Positions 26,468 to 36,005 of a stretch of DNA of 64,000 bases are shown piece after piece. The notes beneath the pieces were generated by a model, which worked only from the letters and a program-made list of their open reading frames with translations, made no database searches and was not told where the DNA came from. The stretch lies in the NCBI RefSeq assembly GCF_020524045.1, contig NZ_JAIVKL010000001.1, forward strand, positions 496,001 through 560,000, in the 5' to 3' direction. Position 1 is the stretch's first letter; the number at the start of each line of letters is the position of its first letter. A program made the position numbers and the translations under genes. Source of the DNA: Metabacillus litoralis (GTDB taxonomy: Bacteria; Bacillota; Bacilli; Bacillales; Bacillaceae).

Positions 26468-26926
26468 CTAACCTTTATTCTTCATTGCTTGTAATACCTG
26501 TTTATCTAATTTTTCTGCAGCATTTTCATCATAGGTTTTATCATAATGAGGTTCAACAGATATTCTTGAACCATAAAACATAACATCTCTAACCTCTGAA
26601 ATCCTCAATTCAATTAATGAAAGCTTTAATGGTATTTCTTCAAGTTTCTCTTCTTTTATATGAGCATTTCCATTTATGGAGTATGTAGATTCATTAGCAA
26701 TCAGACTTAGCACAATTGCAGGATGTTTTTTTATATTGTCAACAATTCTTGAACGTTGATCTATCGCAAAGAATATACGATGATGATCAGGAGCATAGAC
26801 CCAAGAAATTGCACTTACATTTGGGGATCCTGTTTCGTAATCAATTGAAGCAATTGTAACAAATCTCTCTTTTTGCAAAGTATTAAATAAAGGATCAATT
26901 AAAGATGTCTCAACCTTATTGGCCAT
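26468..26926 (-). CDS. PPOX-class FMN-binding protein
   Basis: About 152 aa from ATG 26926, which follows AGGGAGGATT; the in-frame ATG further upstream lacks such a site. Split-barrel flavoprotein fold: LQKERFVTIASIDYETGSPNVSAISWVY and RIFFAIDQRSRIVDNIKKHPAIVLSL are the FMN-contacting strands of the pyridoxamine 5'-phosphate oxidase superfamily. The substrate is unknown; relatives reduce F420- or flavin-linked compounds or bind heme. Single gene, divergent from ylaI. Confidence 0.85.
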   Translation of the reverse strand: MANKVETSLIDPLFNTLQKERFVTIASIDYETGSPNVSAISWVYAPDHHRIFFAIDQRSRIVDNIKKHPAIVLSLIANESTYSINGNAHIKEEKLEEIPLKLSLIELRISEVRDVMFYGSRISVEPHYDKTYDENAAEKLDKQVLQAMKNKG

Positions 26927-27093
26927 TTGAATCCTCCCTTTCCAATTTATACAACTATCATACCCTTTTTTGATATGTGATCCAACCATAAACATTCATT
27001 CATTTTTTAAAAAGTCGTGATATACTGATAAGAAAGAAACCTTCCTTGTCCTTAAATGGGTAGGAAGACAAATTATTTCTATGAGGTGTACTT

Positions 27094-27294
27094 ATGAGAG
27101 TAAAATGTGTAATATGTGATACTGTTGAAACGATCAACGATGAAACTTTAATAGCTAAACGATTAAGAAATCGTCCAATACATACATATATGTGTAAAAC
27201 TTGCCACGAACGAATTGAAGAACGAACGAACGATCGTATAGCTACAGGCAATTTCAAACTTTACCGTGATAAAAAGACAGATGATTCATGGTAA
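27094..27294 (+). CDS. ylaI: YlaI, small zinc-ribbon protein (DUF2197)
   Basis: 66 aa with two CxxC knuckles: CVIC near residue 5 and CKTC near residue 34. The spacing fits one structural zinc. DUF2197 family, conserved in Bacillus, function unknown. It overlaps the next gene by seven bases (27288-27294), so the two are translated together. Confidence 0.9.
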   Translation: MRVKCVICDTVETINDETLIAKRLRNRPIHTYMCKTCHERIEERTNDRIATGNFKLYRDKKTDDSW

Positions 27295-27725
27295 TATTAA
27301 GAAATGGCATATTTATAGGTCTAATTAGTGGTGTTATTCTAGGGTTATTCTTAAAATTTGCTCAAATGATCACAGGAAAAAAAGTTTATACATTATTATT
27401 AAACATTGATTTTTTGTACAATAAACCACTTTCTGAAATGATTGAATTTATTTTGCATCTCTTGATCTCATTCATTATTGGGATCATCTTTGTAGCTATA
27501 TGTGAAATCAAAAAAATCACAAATTTAAAAGCCAGATTTATTTTATCTTTACTACTTACGTTTCCAACTTTCTTTCTATATTTTCCTTTAACCATTCTAG
27601 CGATAAAAGAAACACCGAATATAAATGATATTTATGCGATCTTTTTATGGATATTTGCTCATCTAATTTATGCAATAATATTACCTTTAAACTTGAATTT
27701 ATGGCCTTTTAGAAAAGCAAGTTAA
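27288..27725 (+). CDS. Small integral membrane protein, four helices
   Basis: 145 aa with about four hydrophobic segments (residues 7-27, 48-68, 80-105, 115-135) and basic loops. I do not recognise a family. The start overlaps ylaI, so it is coupled to that gene; B. subtilis has no counterpart in this spot that I recall. Confidence 0.7.
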   Translation: MVILRNGIFIGLISGVILGLFLKFAQMITGKKVYTLLLNIDFLYNKPLSEMIEFILHLLISFIIGIIFVAICEIKKITNLKARFILSLLLTFPTFFLYFPLTILAIKETPNINDIYAIFLWIFAHLIYAIILPLNLNLWPFRKAS

Positions 27726-27751
27726 TTTAGCTTGTAAAGCTATATTAGAAA

Positions 27752-27800
27752 GGCTCTTTTCTAAAAGAGTGTATTAAATAGACCTAATTATTAAGTCGAA
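27752..27800 (-). repeat. Repeat A end fragment (A6)
   Basis: GGCTCTTTTCTAAAAGAGTG matches the right end of repeat A in reverse orientation, 26 bases after a stop codon. The rest is too diverged to trace. Confidence 0.4.
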
Positions 27801-27901
27801 ACATTCGAAATCACCTTAAGCATAAAAAAGGATGAAGATTAAATGAAATCTGTAAATTAGATTATTAAGGTTAATTTCCATTGTTTAAATTTCTTCTCAT
27901 T

Positions 27902-27938
27902 AAAAAAGGTTCTGACTAATTTGTCAGAACCTTTTTTT
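27902..27938. terminator. Terminator between the membrane gene and ylaH
   Basis: Perfect stem AAAAAAGGTTCTGAC / GTCAGAACCTTTTTT with an 8-nt loop; convergent genes. Confidence 0.92.
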
Positions 27939-28254
27939 AATTAATTTCATTAGCTTCTTGTTTTTTTGACTGGTGAAGTCTTATTTTGTAAATAATTAAA
28001 ATAAGGGATGCTACAACAAGTCCTTCTGCAACAGGTAAAAAGATCCCTAAAAATGTTAAAATAGTACAACCAAAAGCTAAAAAAGTATAAATAACAACAG
28101 ATTTTAAGATAGGAAGTTTTTTAGCGAAACCTAGCTTATATACGAGAACAGAAAGAAAGAAGATCGTTAAATATAACAACCACATTCCTACCTTTGGATG
28201 TTCGATTACTTGATATAAACTAGGAAAAAATGAGAGCCTTTCAGATACATCCAT
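27937..28254 (-). CDS. ylaH: YlaH, membrane protein
   Basis: 105 aa, three hydrophobic helices, with [31 protein letters not shown] at the N-terminus typical of the YlaH family, function unknown (segments quoted only as landmarks: SERLSFF, HPKVGMW). Downstream of typA in the same direction, as in B. subtilis, separated by about 130 bp with a 10-bp inverted repeat (AGACTGATTC) bracketing the gap. Confidence 0.88.
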   Translation of the reverse strand: MDVSERLSFFPSLYQVIEHPKVGMWLLYLTIFFLSVLVYKLGFAKKLPILKSVVIYTFLAFGCTILTFLGIFLPVAEGLVVASLILIIYKIRLHQSKKQEANEIN

Positions 28255-28386
28255 TAAAAATCCCTCCTCACACCAGTTTGTAGTAGGAATCTAAGAAGAA
28301 GACTGATTCGGTTGTTGTGTTCTCCCCTCTATATTAAACTAGAAAAGAAACAAAACAAGAATCAGTCTACATTTATTTATTTAAAC

Positions 28387-30228
28387 TTAGTTTCCTGCTA
28401 ATTTTTTCTTTTTGGCAGATTTTTCACGTTCGTTCTTATCAAGAATTTTCTTTCTTAATCTGATCGATTCTGGAGTTAATTCACAATATTCATCATCATT
28501 CAAATATTCAAGTGCTTCTTCTAATGACATGATTCTAGGTTTTTTCATGCTATTTGTTTGATCTTTATTAGCAGAACGGATATTTGTTTGTTGTTTCATT
28601 TTACAAATATTTACCACTAAATCATTTTCACGAGTATGTTCTCCTACAATCATTCCTTCATAAACATCTACACCAGCGTCAAGGAAGATGATACCACGAT
28701 CTTCAATACCTTGGATACCATATGTTGTTGATTTACCATTCTCCATTGAAACAAGAACCCCTTGACGACGTCCTCCAACTTGACCCTTTTGCATTGGTTG
28801 GTAGCTATCAAACGTATGGTTGATAATTCCAAATCCACGTGTTAGTGACATAAATTCAGTAGAGTATCCAATTAAGCCACGTGCTGGTACATTGAAAATA
28901 AGACGAACTTGACCATTTCCATTGTTAATCATATCAATCATTTCACCTTTACGAGCACCGATTGATTCCATTACACCACCAGTATTTTCTTCTGGAACAT
29001 CTATTTGAACACGTTCAATTGGTTCACATTTTACACCATCAATTTCTTTTACAATAACTTCAGGTTTCGAAACTTGTAGCTCGAATCCTTCACGGCGCAT
29101 GTTTTCAATTAAAATTGACAAATGAAGTTCTCCACGTCCAGAAACAATCCATGCATCTGGTGAAGCTGTAGGATCAACACGTAAACTTACATCTGTTTGC
29201 AATTGAGCCATCAATCTCTCCTCAATTTTACGAGAAGTAACATATTTACCTTCACGACCAGCAAATGGACTATTGTTTACTGCAAATGTCATTTGTAATG
29301 TAGGCTCATCAATGCGCAGAATTGGTAGCGCTTCTTGATGTTCTACTGGACATACAGTTTCACCAACATTAATGTCTTCCATTCCTGAAACAGCTACAAG
29401 ATCTCCGGCAACTGCTTGCTCAATTTCAACACGTCTTAAGCCTTGGAAACCAAATAACTTAGTTACACGGAAATTTTTGATTGTGCCATCAACTTTCATT
29501 AATGAAACTTGTTGACCTACTTGCATCGTTCCACGGAATACACGTCCAATTCCAATACGACCAACATAGTCGTTATAGTCAAGTAATGCAACTTGGAACT
29601 GAAGCGGCTCGTCTCTATTATCCACAGGTGCTGGGATATGATCCACAACTGCCTCGAATAGTGACTCCATTGTTTCTTCTTGATCGGCTGGATCTGGGCT
29701 TGTGCTAGCTGTTCCATTCATTGCTGAAGCAAAAATGACTGGGAATTCTAACTGTTCTTCATTTGCACCAAGCTCAATAAATAAATCTAAAACTTCATCA
29801 ACAACTTCTGATGGACGTGCAAAATCACGGTCAATTTTATTTACAACGACGATTGGTGTTAAATTCTGTTCTAATGCTTTTTTTAATACAAAACGAGTTT
29901 GTGGCATACAACCTTCATATGCATCAACAACCAGTAATACTCCATCTACCATTTTCATGATACGCTCTACTTCTCCACCGAAATCAGCGTGTCCTGGCGT
30001 ATCCATGATGTTAATACGAGTATCTTTGTAATTAATTGCTGTGTTTTTTGCTAAGATTGTAATTCCACGCTCACGCTCAAGATCATTTGAATCCATTGCA
30101 CGTTCTGCAACCTGTTCATTAGAACGGAATGTTCCAGATTGATGTAAAAGTTTGTCAACCAGAGTTGTTTTACCATGGTCAACGTGGGCAATAATAGCTA
30201 TGTTGCGAATATCGTTACGAAGTTTCAC
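28387..30228 (-). CDS. typA: TypA/BipA translational GTPase
   Basis: 613 aa, standard length. G1 motif [15 protein letters not shown], switch [18 protein letters not shown]4 NKIDR, followed by domains II, III, V and the BipA-specific C-terminus. A ribosome-associated GTPase needed for growth under stress and cold and for 50S assembly. The GTG start has AGGAGATG upstream. The 358-bp gap before it shows no gene. Confidence 0.97.
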   Translation of the reverse strand: MKLRNDIRNIAIIAHVDHGKTTLVDKLLHQSGTFRSNEQVAERAMDSNDLERERGITILAKNTAINYKDTRINIMDTPGHADFGGEVERIMKMVDGVLLVVDAYEGCMPQTRFVLKKALEQNLTPIVVVNKIDRDFARPSEVVDEVLDLFIELGANEEQLEFPVIFASAMNGTASTSPDPADQEETMESLFEAVVDHIPAPVDNRDEPLQFQVALLDYNDYVGRIGIGRVFRGTMQVGQQVSLMKVDGTIKNFRVTKLFGFQGLRRVEIEQAVAGDLVAVSGMEDINVGETVCPVEHQEALPILRIDEPTLQMTFAVNNSPFAGREGKYVTSRKIEERLMAQLQTDVSLRVDPTASPDAWIVSGRGELHLSILIENMRREGFELQVSKPEVIVKEIDGVKCEPIERVQIDVPEENTGGVMESIGARKGEMIDMINNGNGQVRLIFNVPARGLIGYSTEFMSLTRGFGIINHTFDSYQPMQKGQVGGRRQGVLVSMENGKSTTYGIQGIEDRGIIFLDAGVDVYEGMIVGEHTRENDLVVNICKMKQQTNIRSANKDQTNSMKKPRIMSLEEALEYLNDDEYCELTPESIRLRKKILDKNEREKSAKKKKLAGN

Positions 30229-30586
30229 AATTTCATCTCCTAAAATATATATATTATAAACATAAGCGTAAACGCCATGGTTAGGCTTTAAAAATAATAA
30301 TCATAAGTTGAAGGTGCTTATTATCAATCAACCTATGAGTGATTTTTTATTTAACGTAAAAGTGAAAATAATATCCCTAAAGCTCTAGTGTATAGATTAC
30401 TCTAGGTTACCCTTCAAACACCTACACCTAAAAAATATCGATTTTTCACTTAAAAAAATCAACATCTTCATTATTTCAAAATCACCTTGGATATTATACC
30501 ATAAACAATGTAGAAAAGCGGAATGTTTTTCTGTAAACTAGAATAAGATACAAAAATTGTCGCAATAGTTGGGAGTTGTCGGATGA
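30229..30586. other. typA / ylaF divergent intergenic region
   Basis: AT-rich; must hold the typA promoter. No repeat, ORF or clear operator seen. Confidence 0.4.
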
Positions 30587-30772
30587 ATGAAACTAGGAAA
30601 GTGGATTTTTCTTGTATTATCCATGTTAGCAGCATTGAGTATGATAGGAATAGGGATTGCTGTAAGTGAACGTAGTATACTTGGCATTATCTTAGCTATA
30701 ATCGCATTAACTGTAATAATGGGTTCAGGGTTTGTTCTCAAAAAAAGAATGAGAGAAAAGGGCTTAATTTAA
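30587..30772 (+). CDS. ylaF: YlaF, two-helix membrane protein
   Basis: 61 aa, two hydrophobic helices (residues 5-25 and 30-48) and a basic C-terminus KKRMREKG. Matches YlaF of the DUF5325 type in size and position upstream of divergent typA. Function unknown. GGGAG lies 11 bases before the ATG. Confidence 0.8.
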   Translation: MKLGKWIFLVLSMLAALSMIGIGIAVSERSILGIILAIIALTVIMGSGFVLKKRMREKGLI

Positions 30773-30870
30773 TCTTTTTCAAATCTTAATTAATTTTTAC
30801 AATAAAGATATTCCGATCACAAGTGATGAATCCTCCCTGAGTTATTGGAAACTCACTAAATGTTTATATT

Positions 30871-30901
30871 GAAAGAAGGAGTCATTTTGACCCCTTCTTT
30901 T
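30871..30901 (-). terminator. Terminator of the suhB–GNAT unit
   Basis: Minus-strand stem AGAAGGGGTCA / TGACTCCTTCT (one wobble) with a short loop and T-rich tail. Confidence 0.85.
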
Positions 30902-30907
30902 CATTAA

Positions 30908-31372
30908 TTATAGAGGCATAACTGAAATCATATATTTCTTTGAATTCATCTCATCTTTCTCCATTTTAAATTGTTCAAACCCACATTTTGCAAGGAATTG
31001 CAACCATCCATCCTGGTGAATTGAACAACCCACATAACAAGCTTTATGACCTTTAGACTTTAGATCATGTCCAATTTCTATAATAATCTCCTTACCCAAC
31101 CCTTTTAAACGATGACTTGGATGAACGAGTATTGTACCTATCCAAGGTCTTTCATTAGAGGGTGACCATTCCAAATGAAAGCTAATGCCAATAGGTTCAT
31201 TATTAATTGACCATAGTCTCCATTGACCATTATACATTTGATAGGACAGTAAGTAACGTTCAAGATCATTCTCGTATTCTTCTTCTATTTTCCATATATG
31301 ACTATCTTCTATCACATACTTAAAAAACTCATGATCAAGCTCATTTAATCCACGAAAAGTTAACTTCTTCAC
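30908..31372 (-). CDS. GNAT-family N-acetyltransferase
   Basis: 154 aa with IGTILVHPSHRLKGLGKEII, in which RLKGLGKE is the acetyl-CoA pyrophosphate loop, and QDGWLQFLAKCGF near the C-terminus. The acceptor is unknown. Its GTG start overlaps the suhB stop by four bases (GTGA), so it is translationally coupled to suhB. Confidence 0.85.
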   Translation of the reverse strand: MKKLTFRGLNELDHEFFKYVIEDSHIWKIEEEYENDLERYLLSYQMYNGQWRLWSINNEPIGISFHLEWSPSNERPWIGTILVHPSHRLKGLGKEIIIEIGHDLKSKGHKACYVGCSIHQDGWLQFLAKCGFEQFKMEKDEMNSKKYMISVMPL

Positions 31373-32163
31373 TTGTTAAGATAATCACTTAATATATGAT
31401 GATGCAAACTACTTTCGCCGACAAAAAATGAGTTTTTAGACACTAAATCAAGATCATTACCATTTAATGTTGATGCAGCGCCGCCTACTTCATTTATTAG
31501 AACAAGCCCAGCAGCAAAATCCCAAGGAGCTAATCTCATTGTTAAGTATGCATCTAAACGTCCTGATGCAACATATGCGCACTCTAGAGCAGCAGATCCA
31601 TATGAGCGAGTTCCGCGTACTTTTTTTACAATTGGTACAATTAAATTATGATCAATTCGTTTATTTTCGGTTACCCAAACAGGATTAATTCCAATAACAG
31701 CTTCTTCAATTTTCACTTTTTCAAGCTTTGGAAGAGGTATATCATTCATATAGGCCCCTTCTCCCTTGAACGCATGATAAAGTTCATTATGTACAACATC
31801 AAAAATTAACCCTACATAACCAATACCTTCACCATATATACCAACAGATATCGCAAAATTACGTTGTTGATGAACAAAATTCATCGTCCCATCAATAGGG
31901 TCAATAATCCAAACCACACCTTCAAGACTCGTTACTTCATCCCCATATCCCTCTTCACCTAAAATACGATGATCTGGATATGTTTGTTGTATTTTCCCAA
32001 TTAAGTATTGCTCAATTTCTTTATCCATATTTGTGACTAAATCATTTGGATTCGATTTGTATTGAATAGAGAGTGCGGAATCAAAGGATTTTCTAATTAT
32101 ATCTCCTGCTTCCAATACCCATTTTTTTGCCTTTTGATCTATGTCCTTCCAATTCGTTGTCAT
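31369..32163 (-). CDS. suhB: Inositol monophosphatase family protein (SuhB/YktC)
   Basis: 264 aa. Metal-binding motifs of the Li-sensitive phosphatase family: GEEGYGD (Glu), WIIDPIDGTMNFVHQ (Asp-Pro-Ile-Asp-Gly-Thr) and APWDFAAGLVLINEVGG. Hydrolyses inositol-1-phosphate or related sugar phosphates with Mg2+. It corresponds to B. subtilis yktC by position beside ykzI and yktB. Confidence 0.94.
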   Translation of the reverse strand: MTTNWKDIDQKAKKWVLEAGDIIRKSFDSALSIQYKSNPNDLVTNMDKEIEQYLIGKIQQTYPDHRILGEEGYGDEVTSLEGVVWIIDPIDGTMNFVHQQRNFAISVGIYGEGIGYVGLIFDVVHNELYHAFKGEGAYMNDIPLPKLEKVKIEEAVIGINPVWVTENKRIDHNLIVPIVKKVRGTRSYGSAALECAYVASGRLDAYLTMRLAPWDFAAGLVLINEVGGAASTLNGNDLDLVSKNSFFVGESSLHHHILSDYLNK

Positions 32164-32261
32164 ACATTACCCTCGTTTCTATGTATAAATAGCCCATTCT
32201 TCTTTAAGGATACTGTATAGAATTAACGGAAATCAAGTAACAGCCTCTTAGTTGCGCAGAT

Positions 32262-32287
32262 AAAAACGAACCTAAAAGAGGTTCGTT
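32262..32287 (-). terminator. Terminator of ykzI
   Basis: Perfect 9-bp stem AACGAACCT / AGGTTCGTT with a 5-nt loop and TTTTATC tail on the minus strand. Confidence 0.88.
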
Positions 32288-32308
32288 TGTAGATTTAGTT
32301 ATCTCCTA

Positions 32309-32497
32309 TTATGCCTGGAGCTTCATCCACTCTTTTCGTAATTTTTCTAATTTTTGTTTACATTCTATTTTTTTCTTGTGATCTTTACTTTGCATTGCTT
32401 CGTAAAGGGTGGCTAATTCGTAATCAAGTTCAAGTTTCAGCACCCCGATACGTTTGTTATTCATTTTTTGACCACTCGCTTTAACAATTTGTTTCAC
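32309..32497 (-). CDS. ykzI: YkzI-like small basic protein
   Basis: 62 aa, highly charged and helical (LKLELDYELATLYEAMQSKD, then KKIECKQKLEKL). Placed between suhB (yktC) and yktB exactly where B. subtilis has ykzI. Function unknown. GAAAGGGGCGG precedes the ATG. Confidence 0.72.
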   Translation of the reverse strand: MKQIVKASGQKMNNKRIGVLKLELDYELATLYEAMQSKDHKKKIECKQKLEKLRKEWMKLQA

Positions 32498-32806
32498 TTT
32501 TTACCGCCCCTTTCACACATTTTTCTTTTGTCTTTTATCTTGTTTGTAGCGATTTCAAGTTGCTTTTTTAATTGTTATATAGCTTTTTTATATCTTATGT
32601 TGGTTTAAAAAAAGTTGGAACTAAACCTATGAAATTGTGTATATACCTAATTTATACCACCAGTATTTTAAAACAAAACGTTCTAATATTCTTCCTTATT
32701 TCTTATTATCATACCTAAAAAGTTAGGCAGATCATTGTGAATATAAATTTGTTACGTTTATAATAAATAGGTAAAATGATTATTTACAGCTAGGAGGAAA
32801 AATCCA
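32498..32806. other. ykzI / yktB divergent region
   Basis: 309 bp AT-rich region between divergent genes. No repeat or ORF; promoters not resolved. Confidence 0.35.
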
Positions 32807-33424
32807 ATGAACTTTAAAGGGTTTTCAAAAGAAGATTTTGACACATTTACTATAGATGGCCTTGATGAAAGAATGGAGGCAATACGTGATCGAATTCAAC
32901 CAAAATTCAAAGAAATAGGACAAGCATTAACTGATGATTTATCTGTTACATTACAAAGCGAAATGTTTCTTCATATCGCTAAACACGCAAGAAGAACAGT
33001 AAACCCACCTAAAGATACATGGCTAGCTATTGCAGCTAATAAGAGAGGCTACAAACAACACCCTCATTTCCAAGTAGGACTTTTCGATGATCATTTGTTC
33101 ATTTGGTTAGCATTCATTTACGAATTACCGAATAAAGAAAATATAGCTCAAAATTTCCTTTCAAATATGAAGGAAATAACATCTGTTACAGATGAACATT
33201 ACTGTATATCTTTAGATCATACAAAGAAAGATGCAAAACCTATTCAAGAAATAAATTTAGAATCATCATTAATAAGATTTAGAGATGTTAAGAAAGCTGA
33301 ATTCTTAATTGGACGACATTTTAGTATAAATGATCCAATCGTAAAGGATGGAGACAAGCTATATCAAGTTATTCGTGAAACCTTTGAAAACTTGATTCCA
33401 TTATATAAACTCTCTTTTGAGTAA
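32807..33424 (+). CDS. yktB: YktB, DUF1054 family
   Basis: 205 aa with the signature FKGFSKEDFDTFTIDGLDERM, HIAKHARRTVNPPKDTWLA and RGYKQHPHFQVGLFDDHLFIWLA of the YktB family (UPF0637). Structure known in B. subtilis, function unknown. AGGAGGAAAA precedes the ATG. A repeat A element starts nine bases after the stop. Confidence 0.94.
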   Translation: MNFKGFSKEDFDTFTIDGLDERMEAIRDRIQPKFKEIGQALTDDLSVTLQSEMFLHIAKHARRTVNPPKDTWLAIAANKRGYKQHPHFQVGLFDDHLFIWLAFIYELPNKENIAQNFLSNMKEITSVTDEHYCISLDHTKKDAKPIQEINLESSLIRFRDVKKAEFLIGRHFSINDPIVKDGDKLYQVIRETFENLIPLYKLSFE

Positions 33425-33432
33425 AAAACAAA

Positions 33433-33594
33433 GGCTGTTATCATAAACTTTGTTGCTTCAACAACTCCAAGTAAACAGCACTATATAAAGCATAGTGGCA
33501 TCTTTTCTTCATAGGAAAGTACCTATTTTGCAATAACAACAATGTTTCCACTGTATAATTAGGTCAATTAGCAACAATCTTTCAGAAAAGAGCC
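33433..33594 (+). mobile_element. Repeat A MITE-like element (A7)
   Basis: 162 bp, GGCTGTTATCATAAACTTTG to TTTCAGAAAAGAGCC. Flanks AAAACAAA (33425-33432) and ATAACAAA (33595-33602) match at 7 of 8. It lies directly between yktB and repeat C1. Confidence 0.88.
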
Positions 33595-33600
33595 ATAACA

Positions 33601-33745
33601 AAAGAGGTTGGGACATATGTATTTTAACAAAATAGAAACCGAACAATGGTTGTAGGTGTAGTTACGCGCTTTAGAAATATACACCGCTAAGCTAATACTT
33701 TGTTCGGAATGTTTGTTAATTACTACGTTATGCCCCAGCCTCTTT
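33601..33745 (+). repeat. Repeat C palindromic element (C1), uninterrupted
   Basis: About 145 bp with inverted ends AAAGAGGTTGGGACATA and AAAGAGGCTGGGGCATA. The interior is itself partly palindromic (CCGAACAAAG and CCGAACAATG in opposite halves). The copy at 35426-35746 is about 80% alike by eye and carries an insertion. It could work as a bidirectional terminator for convergent yktB and yktA. Confidence 0.8.
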
Positions 33746-33801
33746 AAGCTTTATAAAATTTCCAATTACTTTAGATATTCTTTTTCAGCCACGGTAATAT
33801 G

Positions 33802-34077
33802 TTATAATTTCATTCTTATTAAACTGGCTTCTTCTTCTTGTTTTGCTTTTTGCATTGCTTTATAGGAAGAATATCCACTTACATCTTCAAATTCGTTACA
33901 AATTGTCTTTTCTTCTGCTTTACTTGGGACAATTTCTTTAAACCTACGATAACTACTCATTAATAGATCTCGATCTATTCCTTTTTCATATGCTTTCTCA
34001 ATACACTCAAAAAACTTTATAACATCAACTGTTTCGTCTGTACTCCAGTCTAAGGAGATAGGGTATTGATAATCCAA
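33802..34077 (-). CDS. yktA: YktA, UPF0223 family
   Basis: 91 aa with [29 protein letters not shown] (landmarks [12 protein letters not shown] and [16 protein letters not shown]), typical of UPF0223. Small helical protein, function unknown. It follows yktB in reverse, as in B. subtilis. AAAAGGGGGAAG precedes the ATG. Confidence 0.92.
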   Translation of the reverse strand: MDYQYPISLDWSTDETVDVIKFFECIEKAYEKGIDRDLLMSSYRRFKEIVPSKAEEKTICNEFEDVSGYSSYKAMQKAKQEEEASLIRMKL

Positions 34078-34126
34078 GATACTTCCCCCTTTTCATTTCT
34101 TATTTCTCATGTAAGCTTAGGTCTTA

Positions 34127-35083
34127 TTATAACCATTTATTGCGGATTTCTTCTGCTTCTAAAATTGTTCTGGTTATAAACTCATTAACAGAAGGGATAT
34201 CTGAGATCAGACCTACCACTTGACCCGCCCAAGCAAACCCTTCATTAATATTACCATCATAAATATATCTTTTGTTAGCAACTCCACTTATGTAATCTTT
34301 GAGTTCTTCATAACCTCCATGATTTCTCTCAATATCAATAATTTTTTCTGTCCATTTATTAGCAAGTGCTCTTGCAGGTGCACCGAGAGACTTCTTAATA
34401 ACAATTGTACTGTTCTCATCTCCATTTATTAAAGTATCTTTGTAAATATCATGGGCATGAACGCACTCCTTTGTTGCAATAAACCTTGTGCCCATTTCTA
34501 TTCCTTCAGCACCTAAACTTAACGCAGCCATCAACCCTCTACCATCACCGATTCCTCCTGAAGCAATAACAGGAATGGATACAGCATCAACAACTTGAGG
34601 TACTAATACCATTGTACCTGTATCATTTCTTCCTAAATGTCCTCCTCCTTCTTGACCTACAACCATCACTGCATCTGCTCCGAGTTCCTCCGCTTTAATT
34701 GCTTGTCGCTTAGCTGCAACTAACACAAGCTTCTTTACATCTGCCCCTTTAAGTATATTAAAAACAGGGGCTGGATTTCCACCAGTCATAGAAATAACTG
34801 GTACCTTTTCCTCCAGAGCCACTTCAATTAGCTTTTCATATCCTTGGCCATATTGACCAATAGCAAAATTCACTCCGAAAGGTTTTGTTGTCTTTGTTCT
34901 AACCAATTTAATCTCTCTTCTTAAAGCCTCTTCTGTACCTAATGACATTGCAGTAATTTGACCTAATCCACCTGCATTTGAAACTGCAGCAGCTAACTCT
35001 GAATAAGCTAAATAAGCTAATCCACCTTGTATAATTGGATATTTCACATCAAGAAGTTCAGTTATTTTTGTATTCCAGTTCAT
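34127..35083 (-). CDS. Nitronate monooxygenase / FabK-like flavoprotein
   Basis: 318 aa TIM-barrel flavoprotein. Landmarks: YPIIQGGLAYLAYSELAAAVSNAGGLGQI at the N-terminus, EGGGHLGRNDT (catalytic-site His and FMN region), PVIASGGIGDGRGLMAAL and GAEGIEMGTRFIATKE (phosphate binding). This is the 2-nitropropane dioxygenase-like family; members are nitronate monooxygenases or enoyl-ACP reductase II (FabK). I cannot decide between these. The second ATG (35083) is preferred because GGGGG abuts the first. Not part of the B. subtilis order here. Confidence 0.85.
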   Translation of the reverse strand: MNWNTKITELLDVKYPIIQGGLAYLAYSELAAAVSNAGGLGQITAMSLGTEEALRREIKLVRTKTTKPFGVNFAIGQYGQGYEKLIEVALEEKVPVISMTGGNPAPVFNILKGADVKKLVLVAAKRQAIKAEELGADAVMVVGQEGGGHLGRNDTGTMVLVPQVVDAVSIPVIASGGIGDGRGLMAALSLGAEGIEMGTRFIATKECVHAHDIYKDTLINGDENSTIVIKKSLGAPARALANKWTEKIIDIERNHGGYEELKDYISGVANKRYIYDGNINEGFAWAGQVVGLISDIPSVNEFITRTILEAEEIRNKWL

Positions 35084-35267
35084 TTTCATACCCCCTATAC
35101 AAAATGTAATTCGTTTTCTCTATCGAATATCCTCTTTCAATTTTGGAAAGGCTTAAAACAAAATAAGGCTAAAACCTTTTAAGAAAGTGTTTATTTATTT
35201 TAATCCGCTTTGGAGCTTTTTTGTTCATCTAGTAGAGGATACAGTAATCAACTGAATCTTGAATAAA

Positions 35268-35402
35268 GGCTGTTTTCGCAAACTTTGTTGCTTATAGAAC
35301 ACGAAGAAATCAGCACTTTATAAAATAGTAGCCTTTATGCGAAAATACACTGTTTCTCCTACATATCTTGGTTACATTGCAACATCCTTTCAGAAAAGAG
35401 CC
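35268..35402 (+). mobile_element. Repeat A MITE-like element (A8)
   Basis: 135 bp, GGCTGTTTTCGCAAACTTTG to CTTTCAGAAAAGAGCC. Flanks TGAATAAA (35260-35267) and TAAATAAA (35403-35410) match at 7 of 8. Confidence 0.87.
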
Positions 35403-35425
35403 TAAATAAATAATCTTTGTTTTTT

Positions 35426-35746
35426 AGGAAAAGGCTAGGACATAACTTAAGTGATTAACAAAAATTCCGAATATGTAATTGTTTAGCGGAGTTTATTTCA
35501 AGACCGACGTGAACTACTCCTTCAACCATTGTTTGGTTTCTGTTTTCGTTAGGCTGTTTTCGTAAACTTTGTTGCTTTAACAACTCCAAGTAAACAGCAC
35601 TATATAAAGCATAGTAGCATCTTTTTTTCATAGAATAGTACCTATTTTGCTATAACACAATGTTTCCACTGCATAATAATTAGGTCAATTAGCAACTATC
35701 TTTCAGAAAAGAGCCTTTTGTTAAAATACTTTTGTCCCAACCTTGT
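35426..35746 (-). repeat. Repeat C copy (C2), split by repeat A9
   Basis: Left part 35426-35551 and right part 35716-35746 together correspond to the reverse complement of C1: AGGCTAGGACATAACTTAAG at one end, TTAAAATACTTTTGTCCCAA at the other. Confidence 0.82.
35552..35715 (+). mobile_element. Repeat A MITE-like element (A9) inserted in repeat C
   Basis: 164 bp. Flanked by TTTCGTTA (35544-35551) and TTTTGTTA (35716-35723), 7 of 8. The matching unfilled site in C1 reads TTTTGTTA once, so this is a direct before-and-after picture of an insertion with 8-bp duplication. Confidence 0.93.
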
Positions 35747-36005
35747 TTCATATAATCGTTTAAGAAAAGTAACATTTTCTAACAAAAGAACTTTTTTTAT
35801 TGACTGTCATTATTGATAACGGTATAATTCATTTGTTTTAATAAATATACAGAATTCGACACTACAAGATAAAAAAGTTTTTTCATATGACAAAAGATCA
35901 CAATTTACATATAAAGCCAATCGTTTCTCAAAAGAAACATTTTAACATTTGAAAACAACCGTCATAAGTAAGAAACTATTACTGAAAAAGAAGGTGGGAA
36001 CAACA

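Larger units (their letters stand above)
35084..36005. other. Repeat-filled intergenic region upstream of speA
   Basis: Contains repeats A8, C2 and A9 and, from about 35750, an AT-rich segment that should carry the speA promoter. No gene. Confidence 0.6.

Noticed and set aside
33425-35750. CRISPR-like array from recurring AGCAACAATCTTTCAGAAAA blocks
   Set aside because: The blocks are ends of repeat A, not evenly spaced direct repeats with unique spacers, and no cas genes are present.
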